NCBI RefSeq assembly: GCF_052116585.1
Contig: NZ_JBQKKT010000019.1
Coordinates: 1-55,444 of the forward strand
Origin: Luteococcus sp052116585
Lineage (GTDB): Bacteria; Actinomycetota; Actinomycetes; Propionibacteriales; Propionibacteriaceae
Length of the DNA: 55,444 nt
Direction of reading: 5' to 3'
Positions 48,401-55,444 of the stretch are shown piece after piece; positions within the stretch are counted from its first letter, which is position 1; every line of letters starts with the position of its first letter. Made by a program: the position numbers and the translations under genes. Below the pieces are notes generated by a model. The model made no database searches and was not told the origin of the DNA. It saw nothing but the letters and a program-made list of their open reading frames with translations.

Positions 48401-49291
48401 TCAGGTCGAGCTCGGCACCGCCAACCGCGGCCTCTCGCCCCGCCGCAGCTCGGCCAAGGTCTGGACCACGTCGTCGGCCACGTCACCGGGCAGCGTGATC
48501 GCCGCGCAGTGCGGGGTGATGGTGACCTTCGGGTGCCGCCAGAGCCAGTGCTCGGCGGGCAGCGGTTCGGGGCTCATCACGTCCAGATGGGCAGCTTGCA
48601 CCTGACCTGCGTCCAGGGCTCGGCGCAGTGAGTCCTGGCAGGTGGTATCGCCACGGCCGACATTGACGTACAGCGCACCCCGCAGCCGCCCCAGCACGGC
48701 CTCGTCGACACTGAGCCGGGTCTGCTGGGTCAGGGGCAACAGGTTGACCAGGACCTGCGCATCCTCCAGCGGAACGCTCGCGAGCGCGGTGACCTCGTCG
48801 AATCCCGGGGCTGACCGGCCGGAACGGTTCACCCCGACCGTTCGGAAACCGAGCGTCTGCAGGGCCCTGGCAACCACCTGGGCAATCTCGCCCGTGCCCA
48901 GTAGCACGCAGGTGCCTGGCGGCCAGTGGTGCGGGATCCGGTCCCATCGAGCATCGGCCTGGGCACGTCGGTAGTGCGCTCCGTTGAGCCGGTGGTCCAG
49001 CACTGCCCAGGCCACGGACTGCGCCATCTGCTGCGGCAGTGAACCCAGGGTGCGGGTCAGCACACCGATCCGGTGGCGGGCCTGCTCCAACTGGTCATAG
49101 CCGGCCGCCAAGGAATGCACCCACGGGTACCCCATCCCGTCGGGCAGGGAGCGGCAGACCACGGCGGTGGCCCAGGCGAAGTCCTCGTCACTGGGCTCAA
49201 CCACTGCCCGTAAGGGGTCGTCGAAGCCGCGGGCCACCAAGGCATCCCGCACGTCCAGCGCGTGGGACCCGGTGACCAGCAGGTTGACCAT
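48401..49291 (-). CDS. D-2-hydroxyacid dehydrogenase family protein
   Basis: A 296-residue NAD(P)-dependent oxidoreductase of the D-isomer-specific 2-hydroxyacid type, similar in size to GhrA glyoxylate/hydroxypyruvate reductases. The Rossmann motif is VLLGTGEIAQVVARAL (GxGxxA variant). The catalytic set is Arg in the NVGRGD block, Glu in MSPEPLP and His in ITPHCAA. It starts nine bases before the lipA stop side (downstream of lipA in the same direction), so it may be co-transcribed with lipB-lipA. Substrate not determined. Confidence 0.85.
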   Translation of the reverse strand: MVNLLVTGSHALDVRDALVARGFDDPLRAVVEPSDEDFAWATAVVCRSLPDGMGYPWVHSLAAGYDQLEQARHRIGVLTRTLGSLPQQMAQSVAWAVLDHRLNGAHYRRAQADARWDRIPHHWPPGTCVLLGTGEIAQVVARALQTLGFRTVGVNRSGRSAPGFDEVTALASVPLEDAQVLVNLLPLTQQTRLSVDEAVLGRLRGALYVNVGRGDTTCQDSLRRALDAGQVQAAHLDVMSPEPLPAEHWLWRHPKVTITPHCAAITLPGDVADDVVQTLAELRRGERPRLAVPSST

Positions 49292-49300
49292 GTCAGCGGA

Positions 49301-50224
49301 TCAGCCGCGGGCCTCGATCGCCTGACGGTAGAGACGTCCGGCGCGGTAGGACGAGCGCACCATCGGGCCGCTCATCACGCCGCTGAAGCCGATCTCGGTG
49401 GCCTCCTCGGCCAGCTCGTCGAATTCCTGCGGGGTGACCCAGCGGTCGATCGGCAGCAGCGTCACGTTCGGGCGCAGGTACTGCGTGATGGTGAGCAGCT
49501 CGGTGCCGGCGTCGTGCAGGTCCTGCATCGCCTGGCTGATCTCCTCACGGGTCTCGCCCATGCCCAGGATCAGATTGCTCTTGGTGACCAGACCGGCCTC
49601 GCGGGCCATCGTCAGCACCTCGAGCGAGCGCTCGTAGCGGAAGCCGGGGCGGATGCGCTTGAAGATCCGCGGCACCGTCTCCACGTTGTGGCCGAAGACC
49701 TCCGGTCGCGCCTCGAAGAGCTGGTCCAGGAATTCCTTCCGGCCGCTGAAGTCGGGCGCCAGCATCTCCACGCCCACGCCGGGGTTCAGCTCGTGGATCT
49801 TGCGGATCGTCTCGGCGTACAGCCAGGCACCCTCGTCCTCCAGGTCGTCGCGGCAGACGCCGGTGACCGTGGCGTACTTCAGACCCATGGTGCGCACGCT
49901 CTCGGCGACGCGCAGGGGCTCGGCCGTGTCATAGCCCTGCGGCTTGGCGGACTCGATCTGGCAGAAGTCGCAGCGACGAGTGCACTGGTCGCCGCCGATG
50001 AGGAAGGTGGCCTCACGGTCTTCCCAGCACTCGAAGATGTTGGGGCAGCCCGCCTCCTGGCAGACGGTGTGCAGGTCCTCACCCTTCACCAGTTGCTGGA
50101 GGTCCCGATACTCGGGGCCCATCGTCGCCGTCGTCTTGATCCACGACGGTTTGCGTTCGATGGGCGTCTGCGAGTTCTTGACCTCGACGCGGAGGAGCTT
50201 GCGGCCTTCAGGAGCGATCGTCAC
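49301..50224 (-). CDS. lipA: Lipoyl synthase
   Basis: A 307-residue radical-SAM enzyme that inserts two sulfurs into octanoyl groups on lipoyl domains of pyruvate and 2-oxoglutarate dehydrogenases. The auxiliary cluster ligands are Cys55, Cys60 and Cys66; the radical-SAM cluster is Cys81-x3-Cys85-x2-Cys88 (CTRRCDFC); the C-terminal RSSYRAG carries the Ser cluster ligand. ATG 50224 overlaps the lipB stop by four bases. Length and motifs are those of standard LipA. Confidence 0.97.
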   Translation of the reverse strand: MTIAPEGRKLLRVEVKNSQTPIERKPSWIKTTATMGPEYRDLQQLVKGEDLHTVCQEAGCPNIFECWEDREATFLIGGDQCTRRCDFCQIESAKPQGYDTAEPLRVAESVRTMGLKYATVTGVCRDDLEDEGAWLYAETIRKIHELNPGVGVEMLAPDFSGRKEFLDQLFEARPEVFGHNVETVPRIFKRIRPGFRYERSLEVLTMAREAGLVTKSNLILGMGETREEISQAMQDLHDAGTELLTITQYLRPNVTLLPIDRWVTPQEFDELAEEATEIGFSGVMSGPMVRSSYRAGRLYRQAIEARG

Positions 50225-51066
50225 GGCTTCAGGTTACCTTCCCGGGAAAGATGGCTTGCCAGCAGCGGTTCGAGGCGCTCGGCCACCTCCAGCAGGCTGG
50301 GCACGGGGCCCTCCGTCTCCTCCGCCAGGGAGGTGACCCCGGCGTCGGGGATGCCGCAAGGAACGATGTTGTCGAAACCGTCGGAGGCATTGCTGACGTT
50401 GAGCGAGAAGCCGTGCAGGGTGGTGCGGCGGGTCACCCGGATGCCGATGGCGCAGATCTTGCGCTCCGGCCGGCCCCGGTTCGCTCGCGCTCCGCCCCCC
50501 GAGCCCGCCGTCGACACGGCTCCCGAACCCATCGAGGGGGCCGGGCTGACCAGCGGGGTCACTGAGCCGGCGCCGCCCAGGGTGAAGTTGCCGGTGCGGT
50601 CGGTGTCGCCTGCCTTGTGGTGGTGCTCCCCGGGCCCGACGAGGGGCACGGTGGCGGGATCGTCGGCCGGCAGCCACACGCCGGTGCGGCCCGGCACCCG
50701 TCCGGCCACCACGCCATAGCCGGCGAGCAGGTCGATGACCGCCTGTTCGACGCGTCGGACATGGTCCACCACCCCCACCCGGTCTGGCAGCCGGATGATC
50801 GGGTAACCCACCAACTGGCCCGGGCCGTGCCACGTGATCTTGCCGCCGCGGTCCACGTCCACCACCGGAGTCCCGTCGAAGGGGCGTTCCTCGGGCAGGG
50901 TCTGCTTGCCGGCGGTGTAGACGGCCTGGTGCTCCAGCAGGATCACCTGCCCGGGAATCTCCTCGTCGGCCACGCGGGCGTGCACCGCACGCTGTCGGTC
51001 CCAGCCCTGGTGGTACTCGATCAGTTCGCCCTCGCACAGGCCCATGTACTCGAACTCGACGCTCAC
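50221..51066 (-). CDS. lipB: Octanoyltransferase with an unusual insertion before the catalytic Lys
   Basis: A 281-residue enzyme that moves octanoyl from acyl carrier protein to lipoyl domains, upstream of and coupled to lipA. The family blocks RGGKITWHGPGQLVGYP, the catalytic Lys203 (RKICAIG) and Cys237 (IVPCGIP) are present. GTG 51066 gives a start (VSVEFEYMG) matching LipB. Residues about 135-198 are an insertion of some 64 residues, rich in Gly, Ser, Ala and Pro and carrying HHHK, not found in standard LipB. It includes a REP-like repeat (50521-50539). The insertion lies in a loop directly before the catalytic Lys but keeps the frame, so the enzyme is probably still active. Confidence 0.93.
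   Translation of the reverse strand: MSVEFEYMGLCEGELIEYHQGWDRQRAVHARVADEEIPGQVILLEHQAVYTAGKQTLPEERPFDGTPVVDVDRGGKITWHGPGQLVGYPIIRLPDRVGVVDHVRRVEQAVIDLLAGYGVVAGRVPGRTGVWLPADDPATVPLVGPGEHHHKAGDTDRTGNFTLGGAGSVTPLVSPAPSMGSGAVSTAGSGGGARANRGRPERKICAIGIRVTRRTTLHGFSLNVSNASDGFDNIVPCGIPDAGVTSLAEETEGPVPSLLEVAERLEPLLASHLSREGNLKP
50521..50539. repeat. REP-like unit inside the lipB insertion
   Basis: On the minus strand CCCCTCGATGGGTTCGGGA, matching 15 of 19 bases of the PEPVEG-type core in the MMPL gene. Here a different frame is used (APSMGSG), consistent with a mobile repeat that became coding. Confidence 0.55.
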
Positions 51067-51220
51067 CCGGGCGAGCTTACGCCGGGCTCCGGATGGGGCG
51101 CCCGGAGCGTGCGCCGCCCGGCCCAGCTCATGGCTCCGTGCAGCCACACCCCACACGATGCCCGTTTCCGCACAAGCGTCTAGTCTGATGTCATTCCACC
51201 CTCATTCGCCAGGAGTTCAC

Positions 51221-51607
51221 GTGCAGACCTACCGCATCCGCGAAGCTGCCGACCTGCTCGGGGTCAGCAACGACACCCTGCGTCGGTGGATCGACGCCGG
51301 CCGGATCACTGCCAGCCAGGACGCCCAGGGGCGCGCCTGCCTGGAAGGGCCAGAACTGGCCCGCTTCGCCGTCGCGCTGGCCGATGCCCCGGACGGCGAC
51401 GGGCGGGTCTCCGCACGCAATTGCTTCCCCGGCCTGGTGACCCGCGTCGTTCGTGACACGGTGATGGCGCAGGTGGAGATCCAGGCGGGGCCACACAAGG
51501 TGGTCTCCCTGATCAGCCGCGAGGCAGCCGACGAGCTGCGGCTGGAGCCCGGCATGCGCGCCACCGCGCGGATCAAGGCGACCAGCGTGGTGGTGGAGAC
51601 GCCGTGA
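51221..51607 (+). CDS. MerR/excisionase-type HTH with TOBE (molybdate-binding) domain
   Basis: A 128-residue protein: an N-terminal helix-turn-helix (about 1-60, YRIREAADLLGVSNDTLRRW), then a TOBE/Mop domain (about 65-128, NCFPGLVTRVVRDTVMAQVEI and RATARIKATSVVVE). TOBE domains bind molybdate. GTG 51221 follows AGGAG by six bases. It overlaps modA by four bases (GTGA), so it is likely a molybdate-responsive regulator or storage protein for the modAB operon. A TAGTCT -10-like hexamer (51181) is upstream. Confidence 0.85.
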   Translation: MQTYRIREAADLLGVSNDTLRRWIDAGRITASQDAQGRACLEGPELARFAVALADAPDGDGRVSARNCFPGLVTRVVRDTVMAQVEIQAGPHKVVSLISREAADELRLEPGMRATARIKATSVVVETP

Positions 51608-52350
51608 GGCGACCTCTCGCCGTGGTGCTTGCCCTGGTGATGGCACTGGCCACGGCTCAGGGGTGCGCCAGCCGCAAGGCCCAGGAGGAGACCATCACCG
51701 TCCTGGCCGCAGCCTCCCTCACCGAGACCTTCACGTCGCTGGCCCGCGAGCACGAACGGGCCCATCCCGGAACGCGGGTACAGCTCTCCTTCGGCGGCTC
51801 CTCCACCCTGACCGCACAGATCCGCACCGGGGCACCCGTCGACGTCTTCGCCTCCGCGAGCGGCACGGACATGGAGGCCCTGGCCGGTGAGGGACTCGTG
51901 GACGATCCCGTCGTCTTCGCCCGGAACCGGATCACGGCGGTGGTCCCCGCCGACAACCCGGCGCGGATCACGTCCGTCGGCAGCCTGCCTCGCGGCCGGG
52001 TTGCGCTCTGCCAGCCAGCCGTTCCCTGTGGCGTGGCGGGCCGGACACTGCTCCGCAGGATGGGCGTCGAGCTGACGCCCATCACCGAGGAGCCCGACGT
52101 GCGGGCGGTGCTCACCAAGGTGAAACTCGGCGAGGTGGACGCCGGGCTGGTCTACGCCACGGACGCGATCCAGGCGGGCGACGCGGTCCGGGAGCTACCA
52201 GTGCCGGAGGGCAAGGCCGTCACCTCCGACTATCCGATCGCCGTCGTGCAGGCCACCGATCACTCCGAGGCGGCGCAGCGCTTCGTCGATCTGGTCACCT
52301 CCCAGCGCGGACGCGATGTGCTGCGCACGGCGGGCTTCTCCACGCCATGA
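51604..52350 (+). CDS. modA: Molybdate ABC transporter substrate-binding protein
   Basis: A 248-residue exported binding protein. The N-terminal hydrophobic stretch ends at LATAQGC, a plausible if imperfect lipobox, so it is probably a lipoprotein. ModA blocks VLAAASLTETF, FASASGTDMEAL and GLVYATDA are present. GTG 51604 overlaps the regulator stop by four bases, and its own stop overlaps modB by four bases. It delivers molybdate or tungstate to ModB. Confidence 0.92.
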   Translation: MRRPLAVVLALVMALATAQGCASRKAQEETITVLAAASLTETFTSLAREHERAHPGTRVQLSFGGSSTLTAQIRTGAPVDVFASASGTDMEALAGEGLVDDPVVFARNRITAVVPADNPARITSVGSLPRGRVALCQPAVPCGVAGRTLLRRMGVELTPITEEPDVRAVLTKVKLGEVDAGLVYATDAIQAGDAVRELPVPEGKAVTSDYPIAVVQATDHSEAAQRFVDLVTSQRGRDVLRTAGFSTP

Positions 52351-53231
52351 GCCGTTTGGTGACTCCCCCGATGACCACCCACGTCGGCCGGCGCAGTCCA
52401 CGCAGCCCACGGGACTCACGGGGTGGCAGCCCGGCAATCCCTGCCGCCGCCCTGCTCGGCTGTCTGCTGTTGGGACTGCCTTTGGCCAGCCTCCTGCTGG
52501 GAGCGCCGTGGCTCGAGCTGCCGACGATCATCTCCGACCCGGCCGTGCAGTCCACCCTGCGCCTGTCCCTGCTCAGCGCGACAGCGGCGATGCTGCTCTC
52601 CTTCGTGCTGGGCACCCCACTGGCCTGGCTGCTCGCCTCGGGGCACGGCCGCTGGGTGGGTCCGCTGCGGGTCCTGGTGACCCTGCCAATGGTCCTGCCG
52701 CCGGTGGTGGGTGGTGTGGCGCTGATGCTGGCCTTCGGGCGGACGGGAGCCATCGGCCGATGGCTGTGGGAGGGCGCCGGTATCCAGCTGCCGTTCACGA
52801 TGGCGGCCGTGGTGCTGGCGGAGACCTTCGTCGCCATGCCCTTCCTGGTCACCTCGGTGGAAGGAGCCCTGCGCCAGCGTGACATCGCACTGGAGGAAGC
52901 CGCGATGACGATGGGCGCGAGCGAGTGGCGGATCCTGCGCCACGTCACGCTCCCCCTGGTGTGGCCGTCACTGGCCGCCGGTCTGGTCCTGGCCTGGGCA
53001 CGGGCACTGGGCGAGTTCGGCGCGACGATCACCTTCGCGGGCAATCTCCCCGGCCGCACCCAGACCATGCCGATGGCGATCTACCTGGCGATGCAGACCG
53101 ATCCGGAGCGGGCCGTGGGACTGTCCGCGCTGCTCCTGCTGGTCTCCGCCACGGTGCTCTTCCTGCTGCGCGGCCAGTGGCTGGTGCGGCCCCGGGAGAT
53201 GACGACGCCGAGTCACCCCGGCAGCCGATGA
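52347..53231 (+). CDS. modB: Molybdate ABC transporter permease
   Basis: A 294-residue permease with about six helices. The EAA loop for ATPase contact is EEAAMTMGASEWRIL followed by HVTLPLVWPSLAAG. The first 30 residues are an unusual basic tail (HVGRRSPRSPRDSRG). ATG 52347 overlaps the modA stop. No modC ATPase follows; the next gene is an acyltransferase with its own leader, so an ATPase elsewhere must serve the complex or it was lost. Confidence 0.92.
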   Translation: MSRLVTPPMTTHVGRRSPRSPRDSRGGSPAIPAAALLGCLLLGLPLASLLLGAPWLELPTIISDPAVQSTLRLSLLSATAAMLLSFVLGTPLAWLLASGHGRWVGPLRVLVTLPMVLPPVVGGVALMLAFGRTGAIGRWLWEGAGIQLPFTMAAVVLAETFVAMPFLVTSVEGALRQRDIALEEAAMTMGASEWRILRHVTLPLVWPSLAAGLVLAWARALGEFGATITFAGNLPGRTQTMPMAIYLAMQTDPERAVGLSALLLLVSATVLFLLRGQWLVRPREMTTPSHPGSR

Positions 53232-53295
53232 GAGCTGGGCATTCACCCACCTGTCGCAGGCCGGTCACAGCCATTTCCCTTGACCGCTGAGAGAG

Positions 53296-53331
53296 AGCCT
53301 GAAAGGCTGGAATCCCTTAGTAGCAAGGATT
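53296..53331 (+). promoter_or_regulatory. Two tandem hairpins covering the ribosome binding site
   Basis: AGCCT-GAA-AGGCT (53296-53308) is followed by AATCC...GGATT (53311-53331), whose 3' arm contains the AAGGA ribosome binding site of the acyltransferase gene. Folding would hide the site. No known riboswitch is recognised. Confidence 0.4.
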
Positions 53332-53335
53332 TCAG

Positions 53336-54406
53336 ATGAACAGCCGCAGCCTGTGGGTGGACTACGCCAAAGCCATCGGCATCGTCCTGGTGGTCTACGG
53401 CCACGTCGTTCGTGGACTCCTCAACGCTGGCCTCCTGAAGAATGCCGAACTCCACTGGCTGGTGGACAGCATCATCTACAGCTTCCACATGCCGCTGTTC
53501 TTCTTCCTGTCCGGACTCTTCTTCCATGGCTCCTTCCGCAAGCGGGGAACAGTGGGCCTGCTGGCCACCAAGGTGGACACGATCGTCTATCCCTATCTGG
53601 TCTGGTCCCTGCTCCAGGGCTCGATCGAGGCAGTTCTGGCCGGCCAGACCAATGCTGGCGCGAGCTTCACTGACGTGCTGAAGCTGTGGATTCCACGCCA
53701 GCAGTTCTGGTTCCTGTATGCCCTCTTCCTGGTCTTCTGTGCGGCCATGCTGGTCTACCGCCGGGTGAAGCCGAAGGCCTTCCTGGCCGTGGTGGCGCTC
53801 GGCGCCCTGATCTTCTTGGTGAAGTCTGCATTTCCCGAGCACTTCCTCGTGGGCTTCATCACCCACAACTTCGTCTTCTTCGCCTTTGGCGTCTGGTTCA
53901 ACGAGGTCAAAGGCTTCATCGAGGCACGCGCCGTTGGGATGATGATCGGCTCGGGCGTGCTCTTCGTTGCGGCCGAGTACTGGTTCCACCGCCCGACCCA
54001 GAACAACTCCGCCGACGGCGGTCTCGCCAGCCTGTGCATGGCCGTGCTCGGCATCGTCTTCACGGTGAGCACCTGCATGGTCCTCGCGCGACGGCCTGTG
54101 CAGTGGATGCTGACCATCGGCACACTGTCCATGCCGATCTTCCTGATGCACATCCTGTGCAGCAGTGGTTCCCGGATCATCTTGAGCAAGGCACTGGGCA
54201 TCGACGACGGCCTGCTGCACATCATCACGGGCTGCGCCCTGGGCATCCTGGTGCCGATCATCGTCACCACATTCCTCCAGGCACGCGGCATCACCGGCCT
54301 GTTCGAGGCACCGCCGGCCCTCTCCCTGGCGCGCAGGCTGCAGCCCAGGGTTGGTGCGCCCGGCGCCGGAGTCCATCCACCCACCCCGCCGGTCCCGGCC
54401 TGCTAG
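53336..54406 (+). CDS. Acyltransferase-3 family membrane O-acetyltransferase
   Basis: A 356-residue polytopic membrane protein of the acyltransferase-3 / fucose-4-O-acetylase-like family, about ten helices. The start WVDYAKAIGIVLVVYGHV carries the conserved His and Asp near the first helix; the helix with FHMPLFFFLSG is also typical. Such enzymes acetylate cell-surface sugars or glycolipids. ATG 53336 follows AAGGA by six bases. The C-terminal 40 residues are a Pro-rich cytoplasmic tail. No glycan-synthesis genes are adjacent. Confidence 0.88.
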   Translation: MNSRSLWVDYAKAIGIVLVVYGHVVRGLLNAGLLKNAELHWLVDSIIYSFHMPLFFFLSGLFFHGSFRKRGTVGLLATKVDTIVYPYLVWSLLQGSIEAVLAGQTNAGASFTDVLKLWIPRQQFWFLYALFLVFCAAMLVYRRVKPKAFLAVVALGALIFLVKSAFPEHFLVGFITHNFVFFAFGVWFNEVKGFIEARAVGMMIGSGVLFVAAEYWFHRPTQNNSADGGLASLCMAVLGIVFTVSTCMVLARRPVQWMLTIGTLSMPIFLMHILCSSGSRIILSKALGIDDGLLHIITGCALGILVPIIVTTFLQARGITGLFEAPPALSLARRLQPRVGAPGAGVHPPTPPVPAC

Positions 54407-54508
54407 GCCTGCCAGCAGATCGGGGTCTGCCCGCTCGGTGGATGCCCCGGGAGCCCGGCACCACACGCGGTATCGTTCGGCGACCCCTCGTCGCACGAAA
54501 GGCACACC

Positions 54509-55444
54509 GTGAGCGACACCGCCTTCCAAGTCATCGCCATGGTCATCTACATGGCCGCCATGCTCTTCATCGGTTGGTACTCCTACCGACGCACCAGCAG
54601 TCTCAACGACTACATGCTGGGCGGCCGAGACCTGCACCCCGCGGTCGCCGCCCTGTCAGCCGGTGCCGCCGACATGTCCGGCTGGCTGCTGATGGGTCTG
54701 CCCGGCGCCATCTACGCCAAGGGTCTGGTGGAGGCATGGATCGCGGTGGGTCTCACCGCTGGCGCCTGGCTGAACTGGAAGTTCGTGGCGCCGCGCCTGC
54801 GTGCCTACACCCAGGTGGCCAACGACTCCATCACGGTGCCCAGCTTCCTGGAGAACCGGCTGCGCGACCGCACACGGCTGCTGCGCATCGCGTCGGGCCT
54901 GATCATCCTGGTCTTCTTCACCTTCTACGTGAGCTCCGGCATGGTCGCCGGTGGCGTCTTCATGGAGTCCAGCTTTGGCATGGAGTACCGCGCGGGCATG
55001 ATGCTGGTGGCTGCCGTGACCATCTGTTACACGCTCTTCGGCGGCTTCCTGGCCGTGAGCTACACAGATTTCGTGCAGGGTCTGATGATGGCGTTGGCCC
55101 TGCTGGCGGTGCCGATCGTCGGCGTGGTGGCACTGGGTGGCTTCGGCGAGGTCTCCAGCCTGGTGAAGGCCTCCGACGCCGCCGCCGGACTTGACCGGAT
55201 GGCCTGGCTGCCGTCGCCGATGACGCAGGTGGCTGCCATCGGCATCATCTCCTCCCTCGCCTGGGGTCTGGGCTACTTCGGCCAGCCCCACATCATCGTG
55301 CGCTTCATGGCGCTGCGCTCCACCGCCGAGGCCCGCGCCGGGCGACGCATCGGTATCGGCTGGATGCTCTTCGCCGTCGGTGGTGGGGGGGGGGGGGGCG
55401 GGGTGGGGGGGGGGGGGGGGGGGGGTGGGCGGCGGCGCGCGGGC
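54509..55444 (+). CDS. putP: Sodium/proline symporter, C-terminally truncated by the window edge
   Basis: GTG 54509 follows AAAGG and opens a frame that runs to the edge. The readable part is about 290 residues of an SSS-family symporter: NDYMLGGRDLHP, GAADMSGWLLMGLPGA, YAKGLVEAWIAVGL, ITVPSFLENRLRD, GYFGQPHIIVRFMAL. These match PutP sodium/proline symporters closely. Seven or so helices are seen of about thirteen. From about 55384 the sequence turns into a poly-G artefact, so the last 20 codons are unreliable. The gene follows the acyltransferase by 102 bp. Confidence 0.92.
   Translation, partial: MSDTAFQVIAMVIYMAAMLFIGWYSYRRTSSLNDYMLGGRDLHPAVAALSAGAADMSGWLLMGLPGAIYAKGLVEAWIAVGLTAGAWLNWKFVAPRLRAYTQVANDSITVPSFLENRLRDRTRLLRIASGLIILVFFTFYVSSGMVAGGVFMESSFGMEYRAGMMLVAAVTICYTLFGGFLAVSYTDFVQGLMMALALLAVPIVGVVALGGFGEVSSLVKASDAAAGLDRMAWLPSPMTQVAAIGIISSLAWGLGYFGQPHIIVRFMALRSTAEARAGRRIGIGWMLFAVGGGGGGGGVGGGGGGGGRRRAG
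55384..55444. other. Low-complexity poly-G end, assembly artefact
   Basis: The last 61 bases are almost only G with a few T and C, inside what should be conserved putP coding sequence. This is typical of reads from two-colour sequencers running past the fragment end and should not be interpreted as biology. Confidence 0.85.

Noticed and set aside
53287..53331. TPP riboswitch because of the CTGAGA sequence
   Set aside because: The other conserved TPP elements are missing, and the downstream gene is a membrane acyltransferase, not thiamine-related.

Overview
The window is a high-GC actinobacterial chromosome piece with many GTG starts, ATGA and TGATG stop/start overlaps, and possible leaderless messages. 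Gene content (YhgE/Pip exporter, MMPL transporter, NarL-type two-component pairs, LipA/LipB order, EamA, DUF6394 plus potassium channel) fits Actinomycetes and is compatible with the Propionibacteriaceae, but I cannot fix a genus from sequence alone. It looks like one assembly contig: the left edge cuts a transposase-like gene and the right edge dissolves into a poly-G artefact inside putP. No rRNA, tRNA, prophage or CRISPR array was seen.

Layout. 1-5.5 kb: transposase tail, secreted GDPD/phytase-like esterase, a sugar O-acetyltransferase and a secreted phosphodiester glycosidase with a one-base frameshift. They are separated by two intergenic regions packed with repeats, including two copies of a 61-bp inverted-repeat element. 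5.6-10.4 kb: ABC exporter plus membrane-anchored erythromycin-esterase-like enzyme, divergent from a histidine kinase/response regulator pair, with a 12-bp direct repeat spaced 21 bp in the shared promoter. 10.4-18.4 kb: Nei-type glycosylase, a broken AlkZ-like gene, YhgE/Pip exporter, and an MMPL transporter fused to a degenerate ABC-ATPase-like domain, facing a TetR regulator across a palindromic operator. 18.5-23.7 kb: a PI-PLC-like protein and a four-gene operon of two Gfo/Idh/MocA oxidoreductases and two TIM-barrel isomerase/epimerases, probably for a 3-keto-sugar route. 23.7-31.6 kb: EamA exporter, DUF6394 and potassium channel, a sigma region 4-like protein beside a single-pass membrane protein, hemerythrin, DUF1846. 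31.6-37.1 kb: an SPFH protein with an Arc-type regulator under a 34-bp palindrome, an uncharacterised 625-residue protein, and a second two-component system. 37.2-45.7 kb: galE, a LacI regulator divergent from a glycogen-debranching-type enzyme, an ABC/FtsX-like exporter, then a gene-free stretch with a likely structured RNA ending in a strong intrinsic terminator. 45.8-55.4 kb: old yellow enzyme, MFS transporter, 2-hydroxyacid dehydrogenase, lipA-lipB, a TOBE regulator with modA-modB (no modC), an acyltransferase and partial putP.

How it works together. Several blocks are sensor/regulator plus exporter modules (two-component with ABC, TetR with MMPL/YhgE, ABC/FtsX), pointing to envelope-stress or drug-export functions. 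Carbon metabolism is represented by galE, the LacI/debranching pair and the oxidoreductase/isomerase operon. The best candidates for something undescribed are the structured RNA at about 45.04-45.28 kb, the MMPL/ABC-like fusion with YhgE, the SPFH/Arc pair with its long palindrome, the four-gene sugar operon, and REP-like repeats that have entered coding sequence in the MMPL and lipB genes.
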